Notes: generated by a model from the sequence alone, not told the origin. Counted from the stretch's first letter, positions 46,591 through 56,427 are shown. The stretch: DNA of 59,970 nt from Moraxella pluranimalium (GCF_002014825.1 NZ_MUYU01000009.1:174908-234877), one strand, 5' to 3'. Numbers and translations: made by a program.

Positions 46591-48867
46591 ATGACACATA
46601 TTGACAAAATCAAAGTGACCAAACGCGATGGCCGCCTAGAGCTAATTGACCTTGAAAAAATTCATCGTGTCATCAACTGGGCAGCAGAAGGCTTACAGAA
46701 TGTATCCGTTTCTCAAGTTGAGCTAAAATCTCATATCCAATTTTATGATGGCATTCGCACCCGTGATATTCACGAAACCATCATCAAAGCAGCAGCAGAC
46801 CTAATCAGCGCTGAGACACCTGATTATCAGTATCTGGCGGCTCGCTTGGCGATTTTTCATCTGCGTAAGATTGCCTATGGTGAGTTTGAGCCACCACATC
46901 TATACACCCATGTCCAAAAACTGACCGAGCTTGGCAAGTATGATAAGCACATCTTGGCAGATTATAGCGTTGATGAATTTAATGAGCTCAATGACTACAT
47001 CGACCATGCCCGTGATATGAACCTTGCCTATGCTGCTGTTGAGCAAATGATGGGTAAATATTTGGTACAAGACCGTGTGACCAAGCAAGTGTTTGAAAGT
47101 CCACAGTTTTTGTACATCTTGGTGGGGATGTGTCTATTCGCCGCTTATGATAAGTCGGAACGCCTTGACTATATCAAGCGTTTTTATGATGCGACCAGTA
47201 ATTTTTATATCTCGCTACCGACGCCAATCATGGCAGGCGTACGCACCCCGACCCGTCAGTTCAGCTCATGCGTACTGATTGAATGTGGCGACAACCTAGA
47301 TAGCATCAACGCCACTACATCAGCCATCGTCCGCTATGTCTCACAGCGTGCCGGTATCGGTATCAATGCAGGGGCAATCCGTGCACTAGGCAGTCCAATT
47401 CGTGGTGGTGAAGCACAACACACTGGCTGTATTCCGTTTTTCAAAATGTTTCAAGCGGCGGTCAAATCCTGCTCACAAGGCGGTGTGCGTGGCGGTGCAG
47501 CAACCCTATTCTATCCACTATGGCACTTAGAAGTCGAAAGTTTGCTTGTGCTCAAGAACAACCGTGGTGTCGAAGACAACCGTGTTCGCCACATGGATTA
47601 TGGTGTACAGCTGAACAAAACTATGTACACTCGCTTAATCAAAGGCACGGAAATCACTCTATTCTCGCCATCGGATGTACCTGGTCTGTATGAAGCGTTC
47701 TTTGCTGATCAAGATGAATTTGAGCGACTATATACGCTGTATGAAGCCGATGACAGCATCCGTAAGCGTAAAGTTTCTGCCAGAGATTTGTTTAGCCTAA
47801 TGCTACAAGAGCGTGCCAGCACCGGTCGTATCTATATCCAAAATGTCGATCACTGCAACATGCACAGCCCATTTGACTCAAGCATCGCACCGATTCGCCA
47901 GTCAAATCTATGTATGGAAATCGCGCTGCCGACCGCACCGCTTGATAACATCAATGACGAAAAAGGCGAAATCGCCCTGTGCACCCTATCCGCGATTAAT
48001 CTTGGCAAAATCGAGCATCTATCAGACATCGAAGAGCCTGCCGAGCTGATTGTGCGTGCACTAGATGCCCTGCTTGATTATCAAGACTATCCTGTCATCG
48101 CCGCCAAAAAAGGCAGCATGAACCGCCGTACGCTTGGTGTGGGCGTCATCAACTATGCTTATTATCTTGCCAAAAATGGTACTCGCTACTCGGATGCAGC
48201 GGCACTAGGGCTTACCCATCGCACCTTTGAAGCCTTGCAGTATTATCTGCTAAAAGCATCCAACAAGCTTGCCAAAGAGCAAGGTGCTTGCCCGTGGTTC
48301 CATGAGACCACTTATAGCAAGGGTATTTTGCCGATTGACACCTACAAAAAAGACCTTGATAGCATCTGCGCTGAGCCGCTACACCTAGACTGGGAGACTC
48401 TGCGTAGCGACATCATGACCTATGGTCTTAGAAACTCAACTCTATCAGCACTGATGCCATCAGAAACCAGCTCACAGATTGCCAATGCCACCAACGGCAT
48501 CGAGCCGCCACGCGGCCTTGTGTCTGTCAAAGCAAGTAAAGATGGCATCTTAAAACAAGTCGTGCCTGAGATTGAGCGTCTAGCCGGTCAGTACGAGCTA
48601 CTTTGGAATATCCCTGATAATAATGGCTATCTGCGCCTAGTGGGTATCATGCAAAAGTTCATTGACCAGTCCATCTCAGCGAACACCAACTATGACCCTG
48701 CCAAATTTGAAGGCAATAAAGTACCAATGAAAGTCTTGATTCAAGACCTATTGACCGCTTATAAATTTGGTGTCAAAACCCTGTACTATCACAACACCCG
48801 TGATGGTGCAGACGATGCTCAAGGCGACTTGGACGATGGGTGTGCCGGCGGTGCGTGTAAACTGTAA
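46591..48867 (+). CDS. nrdA: Ribonucleoside-diphosphate reductase, class Ia, alpha subunit
   Basis: 758 aa from the ATG at 46591. An upstream in-frame TTG would add 11 residues. An N-terminal ATP-cone (VTKRDGRLELIDLEKIHR) gives dATP control. Active-site cysteines sit in FSSCVLIECGDN, NLCMEIALPT and LCTLSAINLG. The C-terminal redox pair is in DDGCAGGACKL. The beta subunit nrdB is not adjacent, which is unusual, as nrdAB normally form an operon. The gene ends at its own terminator. Confidence 0.97.
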   Translation: MTHIDKIKVTKRDGRLELIDLEKIHRVINWAAEGLQNVSVSQVELKSHIQFYDGIRTRDIHETIIKAAADLISAETPDYQYLAARLAIFHLRKIAYGEFEPPHLYTHVQKLTELGKYDKHILADYSVDEFNELNDYIDHARDMNLAYAAVEQMMGKYLVQDRVTKQVFESPQFLYILVGMCLFAAYDKSERLDYIKRFYDATSNFYISLPTPIMAGVRTPTRQFSSCVLIECGDNLDSINATTSAIVRYVSQRAGIGINAGAIRALGSPIRGGEAQHTGCIPFFKMFQAAVKSCSQGGVRGGAATLFYPLWHLEVESLLVLKNNRGVEDNRVRHMDYGVQLNKTMYTRLIKGTEITLFSPSDVPGLYEAFFADQDEFERLYTLYEADDSIRKRKVSARDLFSLMLQERASTGRIYIQNVDHCNMHSPFDSSIAPIRQSNLCMEIALPTAPLDNINDEKGEIALCTLSAINLGKIEHLSDIEEPAELIVRALDALLDYQDYPVIAAKKGSMNRRTLGVGVINYAYYLAKNGTRYSDAAALGLTHRTFEALQYYLLKASNKLAKEQGACPWFHETTYSKGILPIDTYKKDLDSICAEPLHLDWETLRSDIMTYGLRNSTLSALMPSETSSQIANATNGIEPPRGLVSVKASKDGILKQVVPEIERLAGQYELLWNIPDNNGYLRLVGIMQKFIDQSISANTNYDPAKFEGNKVPMKVLIQDLLTAYKFGVKTLYYHNTRDGADDAQGDLDDGCAGGACKL

Positions 48868-48880
48868 ATAGCATCAATCA

Positions 48881-48912
48881 AAAAGGCTTGTTAAATAAAC
48901 AAGCCTTTTTTA
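48881..48912 (+). terminator. Terminator of nrdA
   Basis: AAAAGGCTTGTT/AACAAGCCTTTT, a 12-bp stem with a five-base loop and a T tail, 14 bp after the stop. Confidence 0.93.
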
Positions 48913-48963
48913 TAGCAGATAATAAATCACACAGTAGCAATGATATAAACGCCGCTGATACCA

Positions 48964-49671
48964 CTAAACTTGACGGCTTTTGATATATTGCTCCACCTGC
49001 GCCAGTCGCTCAAGCGTCCCCACATCCACCCAATGCGTTTGCATCAGCTCACCTGTTACTTGATGGTTGGTCATTGCAGTCTTTAGTCGTGGTGCTAAAG
49101 GCGCAATCTCACCAACACCCACATCCGCCACAAGCTTTGGCGACATCACACTGATACCGGCAAAGGTATATGCCTGACTGCCGTCAGTTTTGGTCGTTGC
49201 TTGACCATCTTGCAGGACAAAATCACCTGTCGGATTGTGCTCAGGATTATTCACCATCACCAAATGCGCAAGCTTATCGCCCAGCTGATGATTGATAAGC
49301 GCCGAAAATTCATATTCCGTCCACACATCACCATTGACCAAGATAAATGGCGCATCTGCCAGCAGGCCTTGACTGAGCGCATATTTGATACCGCCTGCCG
49401 TTTCGAGCGGTTCGCCTTGCTCAACCGAGATATTGAGTCGCACGCCCAAGCATGATTGCAAATCAAGCTTATCAAGCCCTGCAATCAAGACATCCGCTAG
49501 ATAGCCTGCATTGAGCGTAATATCACGAATACCCGCCTGTGCCAACCGTTCAATATGCCATACAATCAATGGCTTACCCGCCACATCAATGAGTGGCTTT
49601 GGCGTAGTCAATGTCAAAGGCTGCATACGTGTGCCCTTGCCCGCCGCCAAAATCATCGCTTGAGTAATCAT
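48964..49671 (-). CDS. murU: N-acetylmuramate-1-phosphate uridylyltransferase
   Basis: 235 aa nucleotidyltransferase. AMILAAGKGTRMQPLTLTTP is the nucleotide-binding signature, followed by PKPLIDVAGKPLI and VNGDVWTEYEF (metal-binding aspartate). With AmgK just upstream it forms the cell-wall recycling route that turns MurNAc into UDP-MurNAc and bypasses MurA, a source of intrinsic fosfomycin tolerance in pseudomonads and relatives. Confidence 0.93.
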   Translation of the reverse strand: MITQAMILAAGKGTRMQPLTLTTPKPLIDVAGKPLIVWHIERLAQAGIRDITLNAGYLADVLIAGLDKLDLQSCLGVRLNISVEQGEPLETAGGIKYALSQGLLADAPFILVNGDVWTEYEFSALINHQLGDKLAHLVMVNNPEHNPTGDFVLQDGQATTKTDGSQAYTFAGISVMSPKLVADVGVGEIAPLAPRLKTAMTNHQVTGELMQTHWVDVGTLERLAQVEQYIKSRQV

Positions 49672-49680
49672 GACACCACC

Positions 49681-50709
49681 TTAGTTGGCAAATTTGGCTT
49701 GATAACTTGGCAAAACTTCATTAGTTAGCCATGCTAAAAATTCACCATAAACAGCCTGATTGCCGTGTGCATCCAGCCAAGTCAATTCGGTCAGCAAATC
49801 TTGCATTACTTTTGGAATATTATCCAAATAACGATGCTTGCCATCACGCTCTGATAGGCGAATAAAGATACCCAACACCTTCAGATGACGCTGTACGCCC
49901 ATGACATTAGTCTCGGCAATAAAACTACCCAAATCCACCGCAGGATTGATTAATTGATAAAATTCTTGGATGCGTTTTTCGACCCATTTTTCGTCATAAT
50001 TGATATAGGCATCACGCACAAGGCTAACCAAATCATAGGTATAAGCCCCGATGACCGCATCTTGAAAATCAATCACACCAAGCTCATCACTACCCTTATC
50101 CGCCATCAAATTACGGCTGTGATAATCTCTGTGCACGATGACTTTTGGCTGGGTATTAATATCTTTGATTAATTCATCTTTTAGATTTGCCCACAGTGAT
50201 GTTGCTTGTGCTGATGGTACAACGCCCAAATATGGCAAGAACCATTCGGTGAACAAATCCATCTCTTGTGCCAATTTTTCGTCGCTATACACAGGCAAAT
50301 CAGCGTGATTATCAATGGTCTGAAGTTTAGCCAATGTTGACAATGCTTTGGTGTAATAGCTATCTTTATTCGCAGCATCTTCGGCAATCAAATGCGCAAA
50401 TTCAACCGTGCCAAAATCCTGCAACAACAAAAACCCACGCTCAATATCACGGGCGATGATATCAGGCACATTGACCGCTTCACTCATGATGTCTGCAACG
50501 TGCACAAACTCCACCACGCTTTCTTTTTCGGGGGGTGCGTCCATGAGCAGATAAGTCATCTCATGCTTACCTTGTTCGGCCACTACAGGCAAATGAATAC
50601 GATGATAACGGCGAAAGCTAGCATCCCCCGGTAGGCTCTCCACTCGATAGCCTGCTGCCAAATTGGCATTCAAAAAATTCATCATCTCATCATGGCGAGT
50701 TGTCGTCAT
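49681..50709 (-). CDS. amgK: Anomeric MurNAc/GlcNAc kinase AmgK
   Basis: 342 aa APH-like phosphotransferase. The Brenner motif VIHRDYHSRNLM and the DFG-like GVIDFQDAVIGAY are present. It phosphorylates the anomeric hydroxyl of MurNAc and GlcNAc, feeding MurU, whose gene follows after 9 bp. It is divergent from lptD, with a 193-bp shared upstream region that is AT-rich and holds no gene. Confidence 0.92.
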   Translation of the reverse strand: MTTTRHDEMMNFLNANLAAGYRVESLPGDASFRRYHRIHLPVVAEQGKHEMTYLLMDAPPEKESVVEFVHVADIMSEAVNVPDIIARDIERGFLLLQDFGTVEFAHLIAEDAANKDSYYTKALSTLAKLQTIDNHADLPVYSDEKLAQEMDLFTEWFLPYLGVVPSAQATSLWANLKDELIKDINTQPKVIVHRDYHSRNLMADKGSDELGVIDFQDAVIGAYTYDLVSLVRDAYINYDEKWVEKRIQEFYQLINPAVDLGSFIAETNVMGVQRHLKVLGIFIRLSERDGKHRYLDNIPKVMQDLLTELTWLDAHGNQAVYGEFLAWLTNEVLPSYQAKFAN

Positions 50710-50902
50710 AGTACACCTTAAAAAATATAAAAAAAATTGCCCTTAGTTTAGCGGATTTTGGTGAATTTCACCAGTGAATTTATGACAAGTTACAATCAGT
50801 TACCAAGACTTATCACAATTGCCAAAATTTGCCAAATATTTAGCATGATGCCCAAAAATAGTGTAAAATAGCCAAAATCTATGTGCTTATAAAGGCTAGC
50901 TT

Positions 50903-53752
50903 GTGAACCAATCGTCTTTTTTCACCCATACCACTCGCCAAACCACCACACATCAAAACCCACTGGGCGCCGCCATCCGTCGTGTGTTATTTGGCGCAAT
51001 CATCTTGCCAATGATGTCACCACTGGCAAATGCTGAGCTTAATATCAGTCAGCAAATTGTCGGCTTGGCAAATGACACCGCACAAGCCCAAGCCAGCACG
51101 GCACAGCAGACGACAGACAATCAGGCATTGGTAAATCAAGCGACTGCACAATCACTAAACGCCTTTGATGGTATTGATTTTGATGCCATCCAATCACAGA
51201 CTGCACCATCAGCACAGGCAGTATCAGCACAAGCTGCAGCGCCTGCATCATCCAACCTTGATAATCAAAAAGCGGATAAAGCGGTGCAATCTAGCACGCC
51301 TGCTGTGGTTGATAAGACGGATAAATTTGCCAAACGACTTGGCTTTGAAGGTACGGGCGCACAAAGCAAAAGCCTAGCCAAGCTTGCCGAAAACTACCAC
51401 GCCAAGCCCAGCGTCGAAGCACGCTGTCAAGGCGTATGGCTACAGCCACAGCGACACAGCACAGGCGAGCAGTCTGCATCAGTACGTCATGATGACAACG
51501 GCAATCCCCTGCCAGCGGACACCATCTATGCCCAAGCGGATTATGGCTACTATGATGCCAAAGAATACGCTGAATTATCAGGCAATGTCATCGTTGAACA
51601 AAACGGACAGCAAGTCGTCGCCGACAAAGTCGCCATCAATACTACAACCGGTCAAGCCGTCGCATCAGGTCAGGTGCAATTTAGCGATAGCGGTATACCT
51701 GCCACAGGCACAGGTCTAACGAGCAAAATCGGCACAGGCATGATTGGCGTCGCCGAAAATCTAGAATACAGCACCGATGGCAGTCATGCCAGTGCCAAAG
51801 ATGTCGCCTTTGCCAGCACCAGCATCAATGCACACGGCTATGCAGGACAAATGGATAAAATCAGCGACAGTCAGTATCAGATGAGCGATGTCATGTTTAC
51901 CACCTGCCCACCAACCGAACGCAAGTGGTATCTTGATGCTGGCACGATTGATATTAATAGCGATACGGGTCGTGCGATTGCCCGCAATACCACCTTGCGT
52001 ATCAAAGATGTACCGGTATTTTATTTGCCTTATTTCAATTTCCCGATTGATGACCGTCGCAGTAGTGGCTTTTTGTTGCCGACCGCAGGCTTTGGCTCAT
52101 CAGGTGGCTTTGAAGTCAGCACACCGTATTATTTTAATTTAGCACCAAATTATGACGCCACAGTCACGCCAACTATTTTCACCAACCGCAATCCAATGCT
52201 CACCGGTGAATTTCGCTATCTGACCAAGCGATTTGGCTCAGGTGTGCTGACAGGCTCTTATTTGCCAAGCGACCAAAAATACAACGACCAAGACCGTAGC
52301 CGTATCCGCTACGACCATCTATGGCAATCCCAAAAGAACAATAAACTCAGTGCCTATGCCCAGTATCAATACGTCTCAGATGCCAATTATTCATCTGACT
52401 TTGACACGCTTGGGCTTGAGAGTACGTCGTTGAATTTGCCACGTCGTATCGGCGCAAGCTATTTTGATGAGAATATCACCGCAGATTTACGCTTTGAAGA
52501 TTTTCAACGACTAGACGGCACAAACGCTAACGGCACACGAGTGACGGACAAAGACCGTCCTTATGCCCGCCTGCCACAGCTATCGGTTCACTACCGTTCG
52601 CCTAAGTCATGGTTTGGTATCACCGATAAAGTTGAAATCACCGGTGTTCATAATTCAGCATACTTCAAAAAAGCCATCAATGACGGCTCAGAGCCCGAAA
52701 AAAGTGGCGGTCGTATGTACAATCAAATCAGCGCAAGCTACCCGATGCTACGCCCGTGGGGTTATGTCACGCCAAAGCTTAGCTTGACATATCTATATGC
52801 CAGCTACGACGAAGATAGCTTAGCCGACCAGAATTTGGACAAAAATTCAGGGTCTTATTCGGTCTTTGCGCCGACGGTGAGCATTGACAGTGGTCTGTTC
52901 TTTGAAAAATCAGGCTCGCCATTTGGTCTGTATGACAAATCGCTTGGCGGCTATCAAGTACTGACACCACGCCTAAAATACACTTATACCCCATACAAAG
53001 ACCAGCAAAATATCCCAAATTTTGACACCACCATTTCGCAAATCAGCTACGACCAGTTATTGGCAGATAGTTGGTTCTTGGGTTATGACCGCATCCAAGA
53101 TTTGCACGCCATCACCCCTGCCATCAATTATCGCTATATTGACAGCTCGGGTCGTACACGCTTTGATGGTAGCATTGCCGAGCAGATTTTGCTTGATGAC
53201 TTGCAAGTCGGTATCGATAACAGCGAAAGCTTTAGTGGTAAAAGCTCAGGCATGGCATGGCAAGCCAGTATCCAACCAAGAGACAATCTATGGCTAGATA
53301 CTTCAGGCGCACTTACCCCAAATTATGACCTGAACACCATCGTCGCCCAAGTCCGCTATCAGCCTGATGAGCGCCGTCTGTTTAACGTAGGTATTATTGA
53401 GCGTAAAGAAAACAAAGCAACCAATCAGCACGCATTGTCCGCCTATACCGCATCTGCCATCTTACCTGTCAGCAACCGTTGGCGACTGCTTGGACAGATT
53501 CAGTATGACTATCAGCACAACAGCCTGCTAGACTCACTCGTGGGTGTCAACTACGAAGATTGCTGTTACGGACTATCCGTCTATGCCCGTCGCTATCGTG
53601 ATAGCATCAACCCACACGCAGAACCAAATACCGCCGTGATGGCAGAAGTGCGACTCAATGGCATCACCAATGGTGGCAAGCTCAATCGCCTGCTTAGCGA
53701 CAAAGTGCTTGGCTATGACAACGTCCAAAACGCATGGCAAAAAGCGTACTAA
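50903..53752 (+). CDS. lptD: LPS-assembly outer-membrane protein LptD
   Basis: 949 aa, starting at GTG 50903 (AAAGG box 7 nt upstream). An N-terminal export signal, with a hydrophobic stretch around residues 27-43 ending in NAE, is followed by a Gln/Ala/Ser-rich linker (about residues 50-120). Then come the periplasmic OstA jellyroll (SGNVIVEQNGQQVVADKVAI) and a C-terminal beta-barrel with many Tyr-rich strands. LptD with LptE inserts LPS (lipooligosaccharide) in the outer leaflet. The Q/A-rich linker is longer than in E. coli. surA follows, as in many relatives. Confidence 0.95.
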   Translation: MNQSSFFTHTTRQTTTHQNPLGAAIRRVLFGAIILPMMSPLANAELNISQQIVGLANDTAQAQASTAQQTTDNQALVNQATAQSLNAFDGIDFDAIQSQTAPSAQAVSAQAAAPASSNLDNQKADKAVQSSTPAVVDKTDKFAKRLGFEGTGAQSKSLAKLAENYHAKPSVEARCQGVWLQPQRHSTGEQSASVRHDDNGNPLPADTIYAQADYGYYDAKEYAELSGNVIVEQNGQQVVADKVAINTTTGQAVASGQVQFSDSGIPATGTGLTSKIGTGMIGVAENLEYSTDGSHASAKDVAFASTSINAHGYAGQMDKISDSQYQMSDVMFTTCPPTERKWYLDAGTIDINSDTGRAIARNTTLRIKDVPVFYLPYFNFPIDDRRSSGFLLPTAGFGSSGGFEVSTPYYFNLAPNYDATVTPTIFTNRNPMLTGEFRYLTKRFGSGVLTGSYLPSDQKYNDQDRSRIRYDHLWQSQKNNKLSAYAQYQYVSDANYSSDFDTLGLESTSLNLPRRIGASYFDENITADLRFEDFQRLDGTNANGTRVTDKDRPYARLPQLSVHYRSPKSWFGITDKVEITGVHNSAYFKKAINDGSEPEKSGGRMYNQISASYPMLRPWGYVTPKLSLTYLYASYDEDSLADQNLDKNSGSYSVFAPTVSIDSGLFFEKSGSPFGLYDKSLGGYQVLTPRLKYTYTPYKDQQNIPNFDTTISQISYDQLLADSWFLGYDRIQDLHAITPAINYRYIDSSGRTRFDGSIAEQILLDDLQVGIDNSESFSGKSSGMAWQASIQPRDNLWLDTSGALTPNYDLNTIVAQVRYQPDERRLFNVGIIERKENKATNQHALSAYTASAILPVSNRWRLLGQIQYDYQHNSLLDSLVGVNYEDCCYGLSVYARRYRDSINPHAEPNTAVMAEVRLNGITNGGKLNRLLSDKVLGYDNVQNAWQKAY

Positions 53753-53858
53753 GCCGTCATCGGCGTTAACACATGGGCAGCTACTTATCTAAGTTTTGCT
53801 TATTATTAGCTGTTTTGTAACCAAAACGAACTATTGCACAGATGTGAGCGATAGAGAT

Positions 53859-53887
53859 TTGACGATTATTCAGTCAAATGCTACACT
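53859..53887 (+). promoter_or_regulatory. Promoter of surA
   Basis: TTGACG (53859-53864) and TACACT (53882-53887) with 17-bp spacing, about 30 nt before the ATG. It is flanked by a 7-bp inverted repeat, ATTGCAC (53833-53839) and GTGCAAT (53890-53896), which might be an operator. Confidence 0.65.
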
Positions 53888-53917
53888 TAGTGCAATCATA
53901 AAATCTAAGGAATATTC

Positions 53918-54910
53918 ATGCAAGGCAAATTCATCACCAAAACTTTGGCTGTCGCCATGACTGCCATCTGCCTTTCACTGGGCTCTGCACACGCATCGTT
54001 GAGCAGTAATAGCAAAGATGGCGTGGTTGCCGTCGTCAATGATGAGATTATCCTAAAAAGTGAGCTTGCAGCTGCCACAGATTATATCGCCGCTCAGCTA
54101 CAACAATCAGGCACAACCGCCACACCAAGCCAAATCCAAAAATTGGCACTTGATGAGCTGATTGTCCGCAAACTACAATTGGGGCTAATCAACCGCTCAG
54201 GCATGGTCGCAAACGAATCTGCCATCAATGCACAAATGCTACAAATCGCCAAATCACAAGGTCTAAACAGCCTAAGCGAACTACAAGCCAAGCTTGATGC
54301 CGAGCAAGCAGGCAGTTATGCCGCGCTACGCAAAAGCGTCATCGAAAACGCCGCCATTACCGCCATGTGGCAAAACCAAGTCAGCAACCGTATGCACATC
54401 ACCGACCAAGAAATCAATACATTCTTGCGCTCGCCTGAAGGTCAAAAAATCGCCAACAGCGAACAAGTACTTATCCCAGAATGGCAAACTAGCCATATCC
54501 TAGCTCGCATTGACGACACCCAAAGTGCCGAAATCGCTGAACAAAAAATCAACGCTCTATACGCCGAAATCCAAAAAGGCACAGACTTTGCCAAGCTTGC
54601 CGCCACTTATTCGGACGACCCGGGTTCAGCACAGCAATACGGCAGTCTAGGCTGGGTGGCCGAAGGTCAGATGGTGCCCGAGTTTGAAAGCACCATGAAA
54701 AATACACAAGCAGGTGATTATTCAACGCCATTTCGCTCGCAATTTGGTTGGCATATCCTAAAAGTCGATAACGTCCGTCAGCGTAACGTGACCGAACAAT
54801 ATCGCAAGAATGCCGCCAAAGAATATCTATTCAATCGTCAAGCACCACAAGCCGAAGAAGATTGGCTGCAAGAATTGCGTTCAAGTGCTTATATCAAAAT
54901 CTACGAATAA
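53918..54910 (+). CDS. surA: Periplasmic chaperone/peptidyl-prolyl isomerase SurA-like
   Basis: 330 aa with a signal peptide (about residues 1-26, ending AHA). The N-terminal SurA chaperone domain begins VVAVVNDEIILKSEL. Only one parvulin domain is present (WQTSHILARI to FGWHILKVD), where E. coli SurA (428 aa) has two. It escorts outer-membrane proteins such as LptD to the BAM complex, which agrees with the lptD-surA neighbourhood. It has its own promoter and a terminator. Confidence 0.9.
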   Translation: MQGKFITKTLAVAMTAICLSLGSAHASLSSNSKDGVVAVVNDEIILKSELAAATDYIAAQLQQSGTTATPSQIQKLALDELIVRKLQLGLINRSGMVANESAINAQMLQIAKSQGLNSLSELQAKLDAEQAGSYAALRKSVIENAAITAMWQNQVSNRMHITDQEINTFLRSPEGQKIANSEQVLIPEWQTSHILARIDDTQSAEIAEQKINALYAEIQKGTDFAKLAATYSDDPGSAQQYGSLGWVAEGQMVPEFESTMKNTQAGDYSTPFRSQFGWHILKVDNVRQRNVTEQYRKNAAKEYLFNRQAPQAEEDWLQELRSSAYIKIYE

Positions 54911-54950
54911 GCCCAATCGCTTAGTTGCTTAGCCGCTTAGCCTGATAGCA

Positions 54951-54981
54951 AATCAGCCACATGATTGTGGCTGATTTTTTT
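54951..54981 (+). terminator. Terminator of surA
   Basis: AATCAGCCAC/GTGGCTGATT, a 10-bp stem with a six-base loop, followed by a run of Ts. It is convergent with the next minus-strand gene. Just before it, GCTTAG recurs three times at 8-bp steps (54918-54940). Confidence 0.92.
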
Positions 54982-54999
54982 GTTAAGATTTTTGCGTGA

Positions 55000-55602
55000 T
55001 TAATCAGATATTGGCTGTGGTATCGGTGAATAAAGCATATCCATCACAATTTCATCACCCAAGTCCAAATCATGATCAAGTGAGTAGGCTAAAAACTCCG
55101 CTTCATCATAAGAGAAAAATTCAATCAATTCGCTCATGTCAAAGTCGCCATGACAAAAGCAAAGCTGTTTGGACGGTATGGATATGATACTTTTGGACTG
55201 CTCAATCATCATTTGAATTCGTTGCTCACCCCTACCAACAAATCTATAATGATGAAACACGCTCCCCGCCAATCCCATCAACACATCAACCCAATCAATC
55301 CTTAACAAGCTGTTTGTTGTAATAGCATTAAAAATCAACTGAGCGATAAAGCTTGCATCATCACAGCAAATCATCGCAAATGCCTGTTCTGGCAACTGCC
55401 TTGTATCGTCCGCATCCACGATTGCCACTAAATTCACGCCATCTGCTTGCAATTTATTTATCTTATCACAATCAGACTGACCATCTGGATGATAAAAAGC
55501 CAAAAGAATTGTCATATTCTCTGACACTTCATCAAGCGTCATCAAGCGATTGGCATAGCCGCCTTCGTTGATGGCGCATAAGCATACTATTTCATTGAAC
55601 AT
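55000..55602 (-). CDS. FtsZ C-terminal-half-like protein without GTPase domain (unknown function)
   Basis: 200 aa, not a recognised family by name. By eye it follows the second half of FtsZ in order. NLVAIVDAD sits at the LITIPN position, AFAMICCDDASFIAQLIFNAI fits the helix before GLINVDFADV, and RIDWVDV fits DFADV. GRGEQR fits GENR. YSLDHDLDLGDEIVMDML fits the SLDPDMNDELRVTVV strand. The GGGTGTG nucleotide signature and the N-terminal Rossmann half are absent. It may bind FtsZ or sense polymer state, which is inference. It overlaps the PP2C gene by 11 bp, so the two are coupled. Confidence 0.6.
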   Translation of the reverse strand: MFNEIVCLCAINEGGYANRLMTLDEVSENMTILLAFYHPDGQSDCDKINKLQADGVNLVAIVDADDTRQLPEQAFAMICCDDASFIAQLIFNAITTNSLLRIDWVDVLMGLAGSVFHHYRFVGRGEQRIQMMIEQSKSIISIPSKQLCFCHGDFDMSELIEFFSYDEAEFLAYSLDHDLDLGDEIVMDMLYSPIPQPISD

Positions 55603-56365
55603 CTTCGCCCCTTATTTCATTCACACACCGCACCAGCACTGCGCTGATATTATCAAGTTGCCACTTTGGCTTGTTTTGCCTGATTTGATTGATGCTGTCG
55701 CTTAGCCAGTCTTTTAGACTGACTTGATTGCCCATCGGCAAAAATCGCCCATCCAATACTTCAGAAAAACCATCGCTACATAGTAGCAAACACTCCCCCG
55801 CTCTCAAGCCTAATGTCTGATAGCTCGCCATCTTGACTGTCGATACATCCGCCATGCGATCAACGGCAAAATAACCCATCAATGCACCATAACAGCTAGC
55901 ATACTCATCATGACTCACCACGCCATCTGCCTTTAATTCATTCATAAAGCTATGATCTGTGGTTAAGCACGCCCAAGACGCACCGTTATAATAATACGCC
56001 CGACTGTCGCCAAGATGCTTAAGCACAATCTCATCATCCATCACATAAGCACACACTAGGGTACTGCTCGCACCTTCATGCCGATCATCCGTCAGTGCTT
56101 GATTGAGCTGATGCTGTAGTTCGGCAAAATCCACCGCACCGCTGTCAGCATACATCGCAGCAGCAAGCTTTAACAATGTCCGTGAGGCCAACGCTGAATA
56201 AGGACTGGATGACACGCCATCAGCAACCGCCACACAAAACCGCTTGGTTTCATAGTGGTGGCTAATCAGTCCTTTGTGCTGATAGACCTTGGGCGCAATC
56301 AGCACTGCATCTTGTTGGTGTGCCATACCACCACGCCAAGTCACGGCTTGGATTTGATAGATCAT
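55592..56365 (-). CDS. PP2C-family serine/threonine phosphatase
   Basis: 257 aa. PP2C motifs are in order: early RGGMAHQQDA (a variant of the family's RxxNQD), VADGVSSSP (metal aspartate, usually DGhGG), GASSTLVCAY, LGDSRAYYY, LLCSDGFSEVL and the final DNISAVLV. All metal-binding aspartates are present, so activity is likely. No kinase gene is in view. The phosphatase is translationally coupled (11-bp overlap) to the FtsZ-like gene. A 33-bp direct repeat lies just upstream. Confidence 0.9.
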   Translation of the reverse strand: MIYQIQAVTWRGGMAHQQDAVLIAPKVYQHKGLISHHYETKRFCVAVADGVSSSPYSALASRTLLKLAAAMYADSGAVDFAELQHQLNQALTDDRHEGASSTLVCAYVMDDEIVLKHLGDSRAYYYNGASWACLTTDHSFMNELKADGVVSHDEYASCYGALMGYFAVDRMADVSTVKMASYQTLGLRAGECLLLCSDGFSEVLDGRFLPMGNQVSLKDWLSDSINQIRQNKPKWQLDNISAVLVRCVNEIRGEDVQ

Positions 56366-56394
56366 CTTAGCTCCAAAAGCTCATTTATGATGGC

Positions 56395-56427
56395 TATTAT
56401 AACTCACTCATGCGTCAATTTATGTCG
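56395..56427. repeat. Direct repeat copy 1 flanking the DUF262 module
   Basis: 33 bp starting TATTATA and ending CGTCAATTTATGTCG. It matches copy 2 at 59873-59905 at 28 of 33 positions, including 21 of the last 22. It overlaps the stop codon of the DUF262-DUF1524 gene and lies 30 bp upstream of the PP2C start. Confidence 0.9.

Noticed and set aside
54918..54940. Triple GCTTAG motif after surA as a functional repeat
   Set aside because: It is short and imperfectly spaced in context, next to an ordinary terminator. Chance cannot be excluded.
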